From Alphaproteobacteria bacterium (GTDB taxonomy: Bacteria > Pseudomonadota > Alphaproteobacteria > Micropepsales > Micropepsaceae): a DNA stretch of 64,000 bases. This document shows positions 18,687 to 28,038 of the stretch, in pieces. The notes beneath the pieces are model-generated. The model was given only the letters and a program-made list of their open reading frames with translations, had not been told where the DNA came from and made no database searches. The stretch covers positions 62,001-126,000 of the forward strand of contig JADZAI010000028.1 of assembly GCA_020852655.1 (NCBI GenBank). Direction: 5' to 3'. Position 1 is the stretch's first letter. Each line of letters opens with the position of its first letter. A program made the translations under genes and the position numbers.

Positions 18687-19265
18687 ATGTTCATCCAGAC
18701 CGAATCCACGCCGAATCCGGCGACCCTGAAGTTCCTGCCCAACCGGGATGTGGCCGGCGAGGGCGCGCTCTACGACTTCCCGGACGCGACCTCCGCCGCC
18801 CGTTCGCCCCTGGCGCGGGCGCTGTTTGAGGTGGAAGGCGTGACGCGAGTCTTCTTCGGGGCCGATTTCGTCGCCGTGACCAAGGCCGACGGCGAGTGGA
18901 AGCATCTGAAGCCGCCCATCCTCGGCGCCATCATGGAACATTTCCAGTCGGGCCAGCCCCTGATGGGTGAAGGCGCGGCCGCCGCGGCGGAAGATGAAGA
19001 CGGCCCGATCGGTGTTACCTCGGAAGAGGACGAGGACGTCGTCGAGCAGATCGTCGAGATCATCGAGACCCGCGTGCGCCCGGCCGTGGCGCAGGACGGC
19101 GGCGACATCATCTTCCGCGGCTTCGACAGCGAATCCGGCACCGTCTATCTCAAGATGCGCGGCGCCTGTTCCGGCTGCCCGTCCTCGACCGCGACCCTCA
19201 AGGGCGGCATCGAAAAGATGCTGAAGCACTACGTGCCCGAGGTGAACACGGTGGTCTCGGCCTGA
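18687..19265 (+). CDS. Nfu-type iron-sulfur cluster scaffold/carrier
   Basis: A 192-residue protein that carries a 4Fe-4S cluster to target proteins. The N-terminal Nfu domain begins MFIQTESTPNPATLKFLP, typical of alphaproteobacteria and mitochondria, and the C-terminal NifU domain holds the cluster-binding pair CSGC (Cys161, Cys164) followed by PSSTATLKGGIEKML. An acidic linker (residues 100-118) joins the two. It lies between a divergent cyclase and a nitroreductase, and upstream of the tsaB-fur-miaB run, which includes the Fe-S enzyme MiaB. Confidence 0.94.
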   Translation: MFIQTESTPNPATLKFLPNRDVAGEGALYDFPDATSAARSPLARALFEVEGVTRVFFGADFVAVTKADGEWKHLKPPILGAIMEHFQSGQPLMGEGAAAAAEDEDGPIGVTSEEDEDVVEQIVEIIETRVRPAVAQDGGDIIFRGFDSESGTVYLKMRGACSGCPSSTATLKGGIEKMLKHYVPEVNTVVSA

Positions 19266-19355
19266 AAGGCTGGAATCTGCGATCCGGGGCAAATAGGTTC
19301 CGGATCGAGACGGCGCCGCGGTGCGTCGCGTTTCTTCGCCATTTACGAGGACCTG

Positions 19356-19949
19356 ATGTCGCACGACCCGCTGCCCGACGCTTCGCTGGATCAGATATTC
19401 CGCACGGCACGGACGCAGAACGGCTGGTTGGACAAGCCGGTGTCGGAGACGCTGCTGAGGGCGGTGTACGACCTGATGCGGTTCGGCCCGACGAGCGCCA
19501 ATTGCAGCCCGGCGCGGATCGTCTTCGTGCGCACGCCCGAGGGCAAAAAACGGCTGGAGCCCTTCCTGTCGGGCAACAACAAGGAAAAGACGATGCAGGC
19601 CCCGGCCTGCGCGATCATCGGCCACGATCTCAAATTCTACGAGGAGATTCCGCGCCTGTTTCCGCACGCGCCCGAGGCAAAGAACTGGTTCAGCGCGCCG
19701 GCGGTCGCCGAACCGACGGCCTTCCGTAACGGTACGCTGCAAGGCGCCTATTTCATGATCGCGGCGCGCGCCCTCGGCCTCGACTGCGGGCCGATGTCGG
19801 GCTTCGACAATGCGGGTGTCGACAGGGAATTCTTCGCCGGCACCGACATCAAGTCGAACTTCCTGTGCAATGTTGGCTACGGCGATCCCAGCAAGATTTT
19901 CGCCCGCTCGCCGCGCCTCTCGTTCGAGGAAGCGTGCCAGATCGTATGA
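19356..19949 (+). CDS. nitroreductase family protein, RutE/HadB-like
   Basis: A 197-residue FMN-dependent NAD(P)H oxidoreductase. The order of motifs ([67 protein letters not shown]) and the length match the malonic semialdehyde reductase RutE branch. In the pyrimidine-degradation pathway that enzyme reduces malonic semialdehyde, but no other rut genes are near, so the physiological role here is open. GAGG precedes the ATG by about 7 nt. tsaB starts only 10 nt after the stop, so it may share a transcript with the downstream run. Confidence 0.88.
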   Translation: MSHDPLPDASLDQIFRTARTQNGWLDKPVSETLLRAVYDLMRFGPTSANCSPARIVFVRTPEGKKRLEPFLSGNNKEKTMQAPACAIIGHDLKFYEEIPRLFPHAPEAKNWFSAPAVAEPTAFRNGTLQGAYFMIAARALGLDCGPMSGFDNAGVDREFFAGTDIKSNFLCNVGYGDPSKIFARSPRLSFEEACQIV

Positions 19950-19959
19950 CGGCCGGCGC

Positions 19960-20634
19960 TTGATCTGCCTGGGACTGGATACCGCACTGGGCGCCTGCTC
20001 GGTGGCGCTGATCGCGGGTGACGCGGTGCTCGGCCATGCCTTCGCGCCGATGACAGCCGGTCAGGCCGAGGCGCTGGCGCCGATGGCAGAGCAGGTCATG
20101 CGCATCGCGGGCCGCGCCTTCCCGGAGGTGGAGCGTATCGCGGTGACGACAGGGCCTGGCACCTTCACCGGCCAGCGCATCGGCCTCGCCTTTGCGCGCG
20201 GACTGCGGACGGCGCTCAAGGTACCCTGCGTGGGCATGACGACGCTGGAGGCGATCGCGGCGGCTGTGCGCGCCGCGCATCCGGGGCGTCCATGCCTGGT
20301 CGCGAGCGATGCACGGCGCGGCGAGGCTTATGTGCAGGCCTTCGCGGCGGACGGCACTGCGCTGACGCCGCCGCAGTTGCTGACGCTGGCCCATGCTGCT
20401 GCGCTGGGAGCGTCGCTGACGGAGCCGGTGTTCGCAGGAACGGCGGCGGAGAACGTCGCGAACGGCGCGACAGTCGTGCCCATCACCCAGCCCGATGCGG
20501 CGTGGGTCGCACGGCTCGGCCTCGCGCGCGCACCAGATGGTGCGCCACCGGCCCCGCTCTATCTTCGCGCGCCGGACGCGAAGCTGCCCGGGCCGCTGAA
20601 GCCCCTGCCGCCGCTGCGAGCGGTGCGCGCGTGA
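19960..20634 (+). CDS. tsaB: tRNA threonylcarbamoyladenosine biosynthesis protein TsaB
   Basis: TsaB (224 residues) is the ASKHA-fold partner of TsaD in forming t6A37 on tRNAs that read ANN codons. The first strand ICLGLDTALGACSVAL and the VTTGPGTFTGQRIGLAFARGL motif identify the family. The start is taken as TTG at 19960, directly before the conserved first strand, because no ATG or GTG in frame lies near; the longer frame would extend into the nitroreductase gene. The stop overlaps the GTG of rimI (GTGA). Length is slightly under the usual 230. Confidence 0.9.
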   Translation: MICLGLDTALGACSVALIAGDAVLGHAFAPMTAGQAEALAPMAEQVMRIAGRAFPEVERIAVTTGPGTFTGQRIGLAFARGLRTALKVPCVGMTTLEAIAAAVRAAHPGRPCLVASDARRGEAYVQAFAADGTALTPPQLLTLAHAAALGASLTEPVFAGTAAENVANGATVVPITQPDAAWVARLGLARAPDGAPPAPLYLRAPDAKLPGPLKPLPPLRAVRA

Positions 20635-21086
20635 CGGCGCTGGCGCTGCGCCAGGCCGAGGCGACAGACGCGCCGGTGATCGCCGAAATCCATGCGCTGA
20701 GCTTCGACGAACCGTGGAGTGTGGAGTCGATCGCCGTGCTGATGGCGGGGCCGGGCGGTTATGGCGTCATCGGTCGCCGGGACGGGGAGGATGTCGGTTT
20801 CGCGCTGTTCCATTGCGTCCCGCCGGAGAGCGAATTGCTGTCGGTCGGGGTGCGACCGCATTTGCGACGCAATGGCATTGCGCAAGCCATTCTGCGTTGT
20901 GCCGCCGCTGATCTGGCGCAGCGCGGTGCGGCCACCATGTTCCTGGATGTCGCGGCCGACAATCACGCAGCGATGGCGCTTTACCGCGCGCTCGGATTTC
21001 GCGACATCTCCCGACGGCCGCGCTATTATCGCGGCAAAGTCGATGCAATCCTGATGCAGGCGGAGCTGTCCGGCATCGTCGCATGA
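20631..21086 (+). CDS. rimI: ribosomal protein S18 alanine N-acetyltransferase RimI
   Basis: A 151-residue GNAT acetyltransferase. The acetyl-CoA loop is VRPHLRRNGIAQAIL (the arginine-rich motif A) and the C-terminal strand region NHAAMALYRALGFRDISRRPRYYRG is characteristic of RimI. It follows tsaB with a GTGA overlap, a pairing seen across bacteria, and its stop overlaps the fur ATG (ATGA). The GTG start is supported by that overlap and by the start of the fold 2 residues later. Confidence 0.9.
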   Translation: MTALALRQAEATDAPVIAEIHALSFDEPWSVESIAVLMAGPGGYGVIGRRDGEDVGFALFHCVPPESELLSVGVRPHLRRNGIAQAILRCAAADLAQRGAATMFLDVAADNHAAMALYRALGFRDISRRPRYYRGKVDAILMQAELSGIVA

Positions 21087-21526
21087 GCAGCGAAGGAATT
21101 CCCATGCCGCTGAGGATAGAAAAACTGTGTGTGGACAAGGGCCTGCGCATGACGGAGCAGCGCCGGGTCATCGCGCGCGTGTTGTCCGATGCGCACGACC
21201 ATCCCGATGCCGAAGAATTGCATCGCCGGGCCGCTGCAATCGATCCTCGTATCTCCATCGCGACCGTCTACCGGACGGTGCGGCTGTTCGAGGAAGCCGG
21301 CATCCTGGAGCGGCACGACTTCCGCGACGGCCGTTCGCGCTATGAGGAAGCGCCCGAGGAGCACCACGACCACCTGATCGACCTCTCCACGGGCAAGGTG
21401 ATCGAATTCCGCGATGAAGAGATCGAGCGGTTGCAGCATCTCATCGCAGAACGCCTTGGCTTCCGCCTCATCGATCATCGGCTGGAGCTCTATGGGCGTC
21501 CGCTCGACCTGAAGCCGAAGGCGTGA
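21083..21526 (+). CDS. fur: Fur family metalloregulator (Fur/Mur type)
   Basis: A 147-residue winged-helix repressor. The DNA-binding half has RMTEQRRVIARVL and ISIATVYRTVRLFEEAGI, and the metal-sensing motif HHDH is at 94-97. The usual zinc-binding CxxC after it is replaced by IDLSTG, as in alphaproteobacterial Mur (manganese-responsive) and Fur proteins. It may therefore sense manganese or iron. It is translationally coupled to rimI (ATGA) and to plsC (GTGA), so its level is tied to tsaB and rimI expression unless an internal promoter exists. A second Fur-family protein, Irr, is encoded at 44181. Confidence 0.93.
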   Translation: MSSEGIPMPLRIEKLCVDKGLRMTEQRRVIARVLSDAHDHPDAEELHRRAAAIDPRISIATVYRTVRLFEEAGILERHDFRDGRSRYEEAPEEHHDHLIDLSTGKVIEFRDEEIERLQHLIAERLGFRLIDHRLELYGRPLDLKPKA

Positions 21527-22404
21527 GCGAAGCCGCCCTTTCCGCATCGGGACGCCGCCCCCGACTCGATGTCGATGGCGTCACGCCGGCGCTGAACGAA
21601 CTGACGCGGATGCAGAAGGCGCGCGGCATCCTGCGGCTGGTGGGGTTCGTCCTGCTGACGCTGCTGGTGATCCCGGTCCAGTGGGTCTTCGTGAAGCTGA
21701 AGCTGCCGCTCAGGAAATCCATTCCCTTCCGCTATCACCGCATCGTCGCGCGCATCATGGGGATGCGGGTCAGGGTGACCGGCGCGATCGAAGGCGGAGG
21801 CGGCGTGCTCGTCGCCTCCAACCATATCTCGTGGCTCGACATCGTCTCGATCTCGACGGTCGGCCCGATCAGCCTGATCGCCAAGAAGCAGGTCGACACC
21901 TGGCCCTTCTTCGGCCTGCTCGCCCGGCTTCAGGAGACCGTCTATGTCGAGCGCGAGCGCCGCGCCAAGACGGCCGAGCAGCGCGACGTCATCAAGGACC
22001 GCCTCGGCCAGGGCGATACGATCGTGCTGTTTCCGGAAGGCACGTCGAGCGACGGCAATCGCGTATTGCCGTTCAAGAGCGCGCTGCTGAGCGCCGCGGA
22101 AGGCCGCATCAAGGACCGCAAGGGCGGCGAGAAGGCGATCCGCGTGCAGCCGATGAGCGTCGCCTACACCAAGATCCAAGGCCTGCCGATGAACCGGGAC
22201 TACCGGCCCTTCGTCGCCTGGTATGGCGACATGGACCTGATCCCGCACCTGCTCGAGCTGTTCAGTCTCGGCGCCATCGACTGCGAGATCACCGTTCACC
22301 CGTCAATGACGGTGGAACAGATGGGCTCGCGCAAGGCGCTGACGGTGGAGTGTGAGCGCATCATCTCGGAATCCCTCAGCCGCTCGCTGGCGGGGCGCGG
22401 CTAG
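21523..22404 (+). CDS. plsC: 1-acyl-sn-glycerol-3-phosphate acyltransferase
   Basis: A 293-residue acyltransferase of the PlsC family that makes phosphatidic acid from lysophosphatidic acid at the inner membrane. The catalytic NHISWLD (H-x4-D) and the substrate-binding FPEGTSSDG are intact. A hydrophobic helix (about residues 35-55, GILRLVGFVLLTLLVIPVQW) anchors it. It starts at a GTG overlapping the fur stop. The following gene, miaB, begins 144 nt later, a larger gap that could contain a promoter. Confidence 0.92.
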   Translation: MSEAALSASGRRPRLDVDGVTPALNELTRMQKARGILRLVGFVLLTLLVIPVQWVFVKLKLPLRKSIPFRYHRIVARIMGMRVRVTGAIEGGGGVLVASNHISWLDIVSISTVGPISLIAKKQVDTWPFFGLLARLQETVYVERERRAKTAEQRDVIKDRLGQGDTIVLFPEGTSSDGNRVLPFKSALLSAAEGRIKDRKGGEKAIRVQPMSVAYTKIQGLPMNRDYRPFVAWYGDMDLIPHLLELFSLGAIDCEITVHPSMTVEQMGSRKALTVECERIISESLSRSLAGRG

Positions 22405-22548
22405 GTCGGCGTGTCGCTGACGGGATGGCCGCGATCTGAAACGCGTCCTCGCAGACACCTCAAGTCGCGGGAAACTAGACCCGATTTGCGCAAAACCGGC
22501 CGTTCGGGGCATATAGCCGCCCCTTCGATCTCCAGGAAGACCAAGACC

Positions 22549-23886
22549 GTGACCCGTCGGGTCTACATCAAGACCTATGGCTGCCAGATGAACGTCTATG
22601 ACAGCCAGCGCATGGCTGACGTTCTGAAGCCGCTCGGCTATGCGCCCAGCGAAACGCCTGAGGCTGCGGATCTGGTCATCCTCAACACCTGCCATATCCG
22701 CGAGAAGGCGGGCGAGAAGGTCTACTCGGAACTCGGCCGGCTGGCGAAGCTGAAGGCCGACAAGGACGGCATGATGATCGCCGTCGCCGGCTGCACCGCG
22801 CAGGCGGAGGGTGAGGAGATCGTGCGGCGCGCGCCTTCGGTCGACATCGTCGTCGGACCGCAGGCCTATCATCGCCTGCCGCAGATGATCGCCGAAATCC
22901 ATCGCGGCGCCGGGCGGGCGCTCGATACCGACTTCCCCGCACTCGACAAGTTCGATGTCCTGCCCTGCGAAAGTGGCCAGCAGGGCGTGGCGCAGTTCCT
23001 GACCGTGCAGGAAGGCTGCGACAAATTCTGCACCTTCTGCGTCGTGCCCTATACGCGCGGCGCGGAATATTCGCGGCCCGCGCAGGCGATCCTGGACGAG
23101 GCCCGGCGCATGGTCGCCGGCGGCGCCCGCGAAATCACGCTGCTGGGCCAGAACGTGAATGCCTATCGGGGCGCGGCCGCGGGCGGAACCTGGGGCCTCG
23201 GCCGGCTGATCCGGGCGCTCGCCGAGATCGAGGATCTGCGTCGCATCCGCTATACGACGAGCCATCCGCGCGATGTCGACGACGACCTGATCGCCGCCCA
23301 TCGCGACGTGCCGCAATTGATGCCGTTCCTGCACCTGCCGGTGCAGTCGGGCTCGGACCGCGTCCTCACGGCGATGAACCGCAAGCATACGGCGGACGAC
23401 TATCGCCGCGTTGTCGACCGCCTGCGCGCGGCGCGGGCCGATCTCCAGCTCTCGTCGGACTTCATCGTCGGCTTCCCCGGCGAGACCGACGCGGATTTCG
23501 AGGCGACGATGGCGCTGGTGCGCGAGACGGTGTTCGCGCAGGCCTTCTCGTTCAAATATTCCCGCCGCCCGGGCACGCCCGGCGCCGCGATGCCGAAGCA
23601 GATCGCAGAGGACGCGAAGGACGCGCGGCTCCAGGCGTTGCAGGAGCTGCTGATCGCGCAGCAGACCCGGTTCAACCGCAGCCTCGTCGGCACGACCATC
23701 CAGGTGCTGTTCGACAAGCCGGGCCGCCACGCCGGGCAGGTCGGCGGGCGCAGCCCCTTCCTCCAGGCCGTCCATGTCGACGGCCCCACCGAGCTGATCG
23801 GCACAATGGCTGAGGTAGAGATAGAGGCGGCGTCACAGAATTCGCTGTCCGGCCGCCTGGCCCCAGCGCACGCCGAGGCCGCATGA
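22549..23886 (+). CDS. miaB: tRNA-2-methylthio-N6-dimethylallyladenosine synthase MiaB
   Basis: MiaB (445 residues) is a radical-SAM methylthiotransferase that acts on i6A37 of tRNA. The auxiliary cluster cysteines are Cys12 (YGCQMN), Cys48 (NTCHIRE) and Cys82 (AGCTAQ), and the radical-SAM triad is CDKFCTFC (Cys157, 161, 164). A C-terminal TRAM domain follows. The GTG start at 22549 has AGGAAGA 9 nt upstream and places the first motif at the right distance; a frame opening at 22411 would add 46 non-conserved residues. The stop overlaps the phoH ATG (ATGA). Confidence 0.96.
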   Translation: MTRRVYIKTYGCQMNVYDSQRMADVLKPLGYAPSETPEAADLVILNTCHIREKAGEKVYSELGRLAKLKADKDGMMIAVAGCTAQAEGEEIVRRAPSVDIVVGPQAYHRLPQMIAEIHRGAGRALDTDFPALDKFDVLPCESGQQGVAQFLTVQEGCDKFCTFCVVPYTRGAEYSRPAQAILDEARRMVAGGAREITLLGQNVNAYRGAAAGGTWGLGRLIRALAEIEDLRRIRYTTSHPRDVDDDLIAAHRDVPQLMPFLHLPVQSGSDRVLTAMNRKHTADDYRRVVDRLRAARADLQLSSDFIVGFPGETDADFEATMALVRETVFAQAFSFKYSRRPGTPGAAMPKQIAEDAKDARLQALQELLIAQQTRFNRSLVGTTIQVLFDKPGRHAGQVGGRSPFLQAVHVDGPTELIGTMAEVEIEAASQNSLSGRLAPAHAEAA

Positions 23887-24863
23887 CACGAGGACGTTCC
23901 GGCCAGCCGGCAAAGACGCCGAAGGCCAGTGTCGATCGGGCCGTCGTGGTCGACGACAATCGCAAGCTCGGCGCCCTCCTCGGCCCGCTCGACCGCTTCG
24001 CCGTCCGGCTCGAGCAGAAGCTGGACGTGCGCGTCGCGCGGCGCGGCAACCAACTGACCGTCACGGGCGCGGCGCACGACGCCGATGCGGCGGTCGCCGC
24101 GTTGCGCGCGCTCGAGGCACGGCTGGACCTGACGGGCGAACTGGCGCTCGCCGATGTCGATGCCGCGATCCGCAGCGCGCTCCAGGGCGACGGCGGCGCA
24201 CCGTCCGGGGTGATCCGTACACCGCGCCGGACCATCGCCGCACGCGGCCGGGCGCAGGCCGACTATGTCGATGCGCTGCTGCGCGACGAGATGGTGTTCG
24301 GCCTCGGCCCCGCCGGTACCGGCAAGACCTATCTGGCGGTTGCGGCCGCTGCCTCCTTCCTCGCCGCCGGCCAGGTGGAGCGCATCATCCTGTCGCGCCC
24401 CGCGGTCGAGGCCGGCGAGCGGCTGGGCTTCCTGCCGGGCGACATGAAGGAGAAGGTCGACCCCTATCTCCGCCCCCTCTACGACGCCCTGCACGACTGC
24501 ATGCCTGCCAAGGACGTCCAGCGGCGCATTGAAAGCGGCGAGATCGAGATCGCGCCGCTCGCCTTCATGCGCGGCCGCACGCTGGCGCACAGCTTCATCA
24601 TCCTCGATGAGGCGCAGAACGCGACGCCGATGCAGATGCGCATGTTCCTCACCCGCTTCGGCGAAGGCTCGCGCATGGCGGTGACCGGCGACCCGTCGCA
24701 GAGCGACCTGCCGAGAGGCCAGCTTTCCGGCCTCGACGAGGCGGTACGGGTGCTCGAGGGTGTCGACGGGGTCACCATGAAGCGCTTCGGGGCCGAGGAT
24801 GTCGTGCGCCATCCCCTCGTCGGCCGTATCGTGCGGGCTTATGAACGGGCCGATGCCGGCTGA
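23883..24863 (+). CDS. phoH: PhoH/YbeZ family ATPase
   Basis: A 326-residue P-loop ATPase of the PhoH family. Walker A is GPAGTGKT at 142-149, Walker B is [11 protein letters not shown], and the later [11 protein letters not shown] is diagnostic. In many bacteria it works with YbeY in 16S rRNA maturation and stress responses. It follows miaB with an ATGA overlap and overlaps ybeY, reproducing the widespread miaB-ybeZ-ybeY-corC-lnt order. Confidence 0.95.
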   Translation: MTRGRSGQPAKTPKASVDRAVVVDDNRKLGALLGPLDRFAVRLEQKLDVRVARRGNQLTVTGAAHDADAAVAALRALEARLDLTGELALADVDAAIRSALQGDGGAPSGVIRTPRRTIAARGRAQADYVDALLRDEMVFGLGPAGTGKTYLAVAAAASFLAAGQVERIILSRPAVEAGERLGFLPGDMKEKVDPYLRPLYDALHDCMPAKDVQRRIESGEIEIAPLAFMRGRTLAHSFIILDEAQNATPMQMRMFLTRFGEGSRMAVTGDPSQSDLPRGQLSGLDEAVRVLEGVDGVTMKRFGAEDVVRHPLVGRIVRAYERADAG

Positions 24864-25320
24864 GCCCAAGCTGATGCTCGACATCGTCGTCAGCGCGCCG
24901 GCCTGGCGCCGCCATGTGCCCCGCCTCGCGCCCTTCGCGCGCAAGGTGGCGACCGCGGCACATGGCATGGCGGTGGCGGCCGGAAAGCCGGCGCTGACGG
25001 GCCCGGTCGCCCTCGCCTTCGCCGACGATGCCGCGGTCCGGCCGCTGAATGCCCGGTTCCGCCGCAAGGACAAGGCGACCAACGTGCTGTCCTTCCCCTC
25101 CCCGGCGGGCGGCGGCGACATCATCCTGGCCCTGGAGACCGTCGCCGGCGAGGCGGAAGCCCAGGGCAAGCGTTTTGCCGATCATGCGGCGCACCTGATC
25201 GCGCATGGGATTTTGCATCTGATGGGCTATGATCACCTGTCCGAAAGGCAGGCCCGGCCGATGGAAAGCCTGGAGCGCGCGATATTGGCGCGCTTCGCCA
25301 TCGCGGATCCCTATGCCTAA
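24841..25320 (+). CDS. ybeY: endoribonuclease YbeY
   Basis: YbeY (159 residues from this start) is a single-strand endoribonuclease for 16S rRNA 3' processing and ribosome quality control. The zinc-binding H-x3-H-x5-H signature is seen as AHGILHLMGYDH, and FRRKDKATNVLSFP is the conserved substrate strand. The start is not certain: ATGs at 24841, 24853 and 24874 are all in frame and the first two lie inside the end of phoH. None has a strong ribosome-binding site, consistent with translational coupling. Confidence 0.93.
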   Translation: MNGPMPAEPKLMLDIVVSAPAWRRHVPRLAPFARKVATAAHGMAVAAGKPALTGPVALAFADDAAVRPLNARFRRKDKATNVLSFPSPAGGGDIILALETVAGEAEAQGKRFADHAAHLIAHGILHLMGYDHLSERQARPMESLERAILARFAIADPYA

Positions 25321-25344
25321 CACGAGAGGTTTCAGACCCCAGCC

Positions 25345-26319
25345 ATGAGCGACGCCGCTCGCGAGACGACGCCGCAGCCGCCGTCGAAGCCCGCCGACGA
25401 GGAGCCCCCCAGTCGCGAATCCTCCGGAAAGCCCTGGTTCAGCGGCATGATGTCGCTGCTGGGCGGCTTTCTGGGGGGCGGCCGCAAGGAAGGCGACGTC
25501 AAGGAATCCATCGAGGACATCCTCGAGGAAGAGGATGCCGAAGCGGAGCTTTCGCCCAAGGAAAGGGCGATGCTGCGCAATCTGCTGAAGTTCGGGGAAC
25601 TGAAGGTTGCCGACATCATGATGCCGCGCGCCGACATCGTCGCGGTCGAGGTGTCGTCGAGTTTCGACCAGGTCATGGCGGTCTTCGCCGAGGCACAGCA
25701 TTCGCGCATGCCGGTGTTCCGCGAGACGCTGGATGCACCGCTCGGCATGATCCACCTGAAGGACATGATCCCGGCGATGGCCAGCGCCGAGGCACGGGCC
25801 AGCTTCGACCTCATGACGCTCAAGCGCGACGTGATGTTCGTGACGCCGTCGATGCCGGCGCTGGACCTGCTCCCGAAGATGCAGGCCGCCCGCAGCCATC
25901 TCGCCGTGGTGATCGACGAGTATGGCGGCACCGACGGCATCATCTCGATCGAGGACCTGGTCGAGCAGATCGTCGGCGAGATCGACGACGAGCACGACAC
26001 CGACGAGGAGCCGCACCTGGAGCTCCGCCAGGACGGCAGCTTCGACGCCGACGCGCGTGCCACCATCGAGGATCTCGAGAAGGCGGCGGGGATCGAACTC
26101 ATGATCGGCGGCGAGCGCCCGGAGATGGAGACGATCGGCGGCCTCGTCGCGGCGCTGGCCGGGCGTGTGCCGCAGACCGGCGAGATCGTCCGCCACGACC
26201 AGTCGGGGCTGGAGTTCGAGGTTTCGGATGCCGACCCGCGCCGGCTGAAGCGGGTGCGCATCCGCCGCTTCGCCGATCCCGAGCTCGCCGAGGGCGCGCC
26301 GGGCGCCGGCCCGGGCTAA
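25345..26319 (+). CDS. corC: CorC/HlyC family CBS-domain protein
   Basis: A 324-residue cytoplasmic protein with an acidic, low-complexity N-terminus, two CBS domains (VADIMMPRADIVAV to about LKRDVMFVTP) and a C-terminal CorC/HlyC domain with DEYGGTDGIISIEDLVEQIVGEI. CorC proteins are linked to cobalt and magnesium efflux, and the alphaproteobacterial members lack the membrane DUF21 domain, as here. Gene order ybeY-corC-lnt is conserved. It starts 24 nt after ybeY. Confidence 0.92.
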   Translation: MSDAARETTPQPPSKPADEEPPSRESSGKPWFSGMMSLLGGFLGGGRKEGDVKESIEDILEEEDAEAELSPKERAMLRNLLKFGELKVADIMMPRADIVAVEVSSSFDQVMAVFAEAQHSRMPVFRETLDAPLGMIHLKDMIPAMASAEARASFDLMTLKRDVMFVTPSMPALDLLPKMQAARSHLAVVIDEYGGTDGIISIEDLVEQIVGEIDDEHDTDEEPHLELRQDGSFDADARATIEDLEKAAGIELMIGGERPEMETIGGLVAALAGRVPQTGEIVRHDQSGLEFEVSDADPRRLKRVRIRRFADPELAEGAPGAGPG

Positions 26320-26358
26320 TACTCCAGCGATGATTCGAGCGGCACGGGCCTCAGCGCC

Positions 26359-27954
26359 TTGACCCTTCTTGCGCGCATGGGGCTGGCGCTCCTCGCCGGC
26401 CTGACGGCGGTCGCCGGCATGGCGCCGTTCAATCTGTGGCCGGTGCTGATCGCCAGCCTTGCCGGACTGTTCGTGCTGGTCGACGGTGTGGCAGGGGGCC
26501 CGCGCGGGATCCGGCGCGCCGCCTGGATCGGCTGGGCCTTCGGTTTCGGCTATTTCGGCGCCGGGCTCTACTGGATCGGCGAGGCCTTTTACGTCGATCC
26601 CGACACGGTCTGGATGATGCCGTTCGCGGTGACGCTGCTGCCGGCAGGGCTCGCGCTCTTCCATGCCGTAGCCTGCGGCCTCGCGGCGGCGGTACCGCGG
26701 CGTGGCCCGGGGGGCGCGCTGATCCTCGCCGCCAGCTTCGGCGCGATCGAGTTCGTGCGCAGCTTCATCTTCACCGGCTTCCCGTGGAACCTGTTCGGCA
26801 GCGCCTTCATCGACATTCCGGTGGCGGAGGCGGCGTCGGTGGTCGGCGTCTACGGCCTGACGCTGCTGGCGCTCCTGCTCGGCTTTACCATCCCGCCGGC
26901 CTTTCGAGGCCGCCATATCCTGCGCTTCGCACCCTTCGCGGTGGCGGTGGCGCTGTTCGCCGCGGCGTGGGTGTATGGGGCACTGCATCTTGCCGCCTAT
27001 GCCGCACTGCCGGCTGAGCCGGCGACGCGCATCCGCATCGTGCAGCCCGACAACCCGCAGAGCGAAAAGGGGCGTCCCGATTACGTGCGGCGCCTGTGGC
27101 AGCGGCTCAAGCAACTCACGACGGCGCCGGGCGCGGACCGCGTCGACATTTTCGTCTGGCCGGAGGGCGTCACACCCTTCTTCCTCGACGAGGCGACGGA
27201 GGCGATGACGGCGATCGGCGACATGATGCGGCCTGGCCAGATCATGCTGGCGGGCTCGGCGCGGCGCGAGATCGGCAACGACCGCACCACGCGCTTCTAC
27301 AATGCGCTGCTGGTGATCGACGCGTCAGGCCATGTCATCGATGCCTACGACAAGGCGCATCTCGTACCGTTCGGGGAGTATCTGCCGTTTCCCGACGCCT
27401 TCCGTGCTCTTGGCATTGCCAGCCTGACCGCCCGGATCGGCGGCGCGTTCACGCCGGGGCCGGGCCTGCGCACGCTGAAGCTGCCGGCCCTGCCGGCGGT
27501 AGGGCCGCTCGTCTGTTACGAGATATTGTTTCCGGGCGAGGTGGTCGACGCAGCGCAGCGGCCGAAATGGTTGGCCAACGTCACCGACGACTCGTGGTTT
27601 GGAACGCAGACCGGACCTCACCAGCACCTGACGGCCGCCCGGTTCCGCGCCATCGAAGAAGGCCTTCCGGTGGTTCGCGCAGCCACGACCGGTATCTCCG
27701 CGCTGATAGACGCCACCGGCGCAGTGCTTCAGACAGCGGGGCTTGAAACGGCGCAATATATCGATGGCGATCTCCCCCAGCCCTTCCCGGCAACCGTATT
27801 TTCCCAGTGCGGGCACTCGATATTTATTCTATCTTTAGTTGTCGGTGCCTTGGCCGGGCTGCTACTTGGCCCGATTGCAACTCAGAACCATTCCGGCTCT
27901 GAAATATTGCAGTCGACGGGCCTGATACATCAAGCTACAAACCGGATACATTGA
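26359..27954 (+). CDS. lnt: apolipoprotein N-acyltransferase
   Basis: Lnt (531 residues) adds the third acyl chain to bacterial lipoproteins at the periplasmic side of the inner membrane. Six to eight N-terminal membrane segments are followed by a nitrilase-type domain with the catalytic triad Glu269 (FVWPEG), Lys332 (YDKAHLVPFGEYLPF) and Cys386 (PLVCYEI). The start is a TTG; an in-frame ATG at 26377 is an alternative that removes 6 residues. The last 40 residues after the final membrane helix are polar and encoded by more A/T-rich DNA than the rest. In Sinorhizobium the homologue is actA, an acid-tolerance gene. Confidence 0.95.
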   Translation: MTLLARMGLALLAGLTAVAGMAPFNLWPVLIASLAGLFVLVDGVAGGPRGIRRAAWIGWAFGFGYFGAGLYWIGEAFYVDPDTVWMMPFAVTLLPAGLALFHAVACGLAAAVPRRGPGGALILAASFGAIEFVRSFIFTGFPWNLFGSAFIDIPVAEAASVVGVYGLTLLALLLGFTIPPAFRGRHILRFAPFAVAVALFAAAWVYGALHLAAYAALPAEPATRIRIVQPDNPQSEKGRPDYVRRLWQRLKQLTTAPGADRVDIFVWPEGVTPFFLDEATEAMTAIGDMMRPGQIMLAGSARREIGNDRTTRFYNALLVIDASGHVIDAYDKAHLVPFGEYLPFPDAFRALGIASLTARIGGAFTPGPGLRTLKLPALPAVGPLVCYEILFPGEVVDAAQRPKWLANVTDDSWFGTQTGPHQHLTAARFRAIEEGLPVVRAATTGISALIDATGAVLQTAGLETAQYIDGDLPQPFPATVFSQCGHSIFILSLVVGALAGLLLGPIATQNHSGSEILQSTGLIHQATNRIH

Positions 27955-28038
27955 TGATTTGTCAGTTGGAACCGTAGTGCGCTGGCCGGGAATCTGGGCG
28001 GATTCCTATGCCGACGCCAAGTGGCAAGAGGCGGCACA

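Noticed and set aside
17364..19265. Apparent 633-residue fusion ahead of the Nfu protein
   Set aside because: The first 440 codons are antisense to the cyclase gene; the Nfu fold begins at 18687 with its own methionine.
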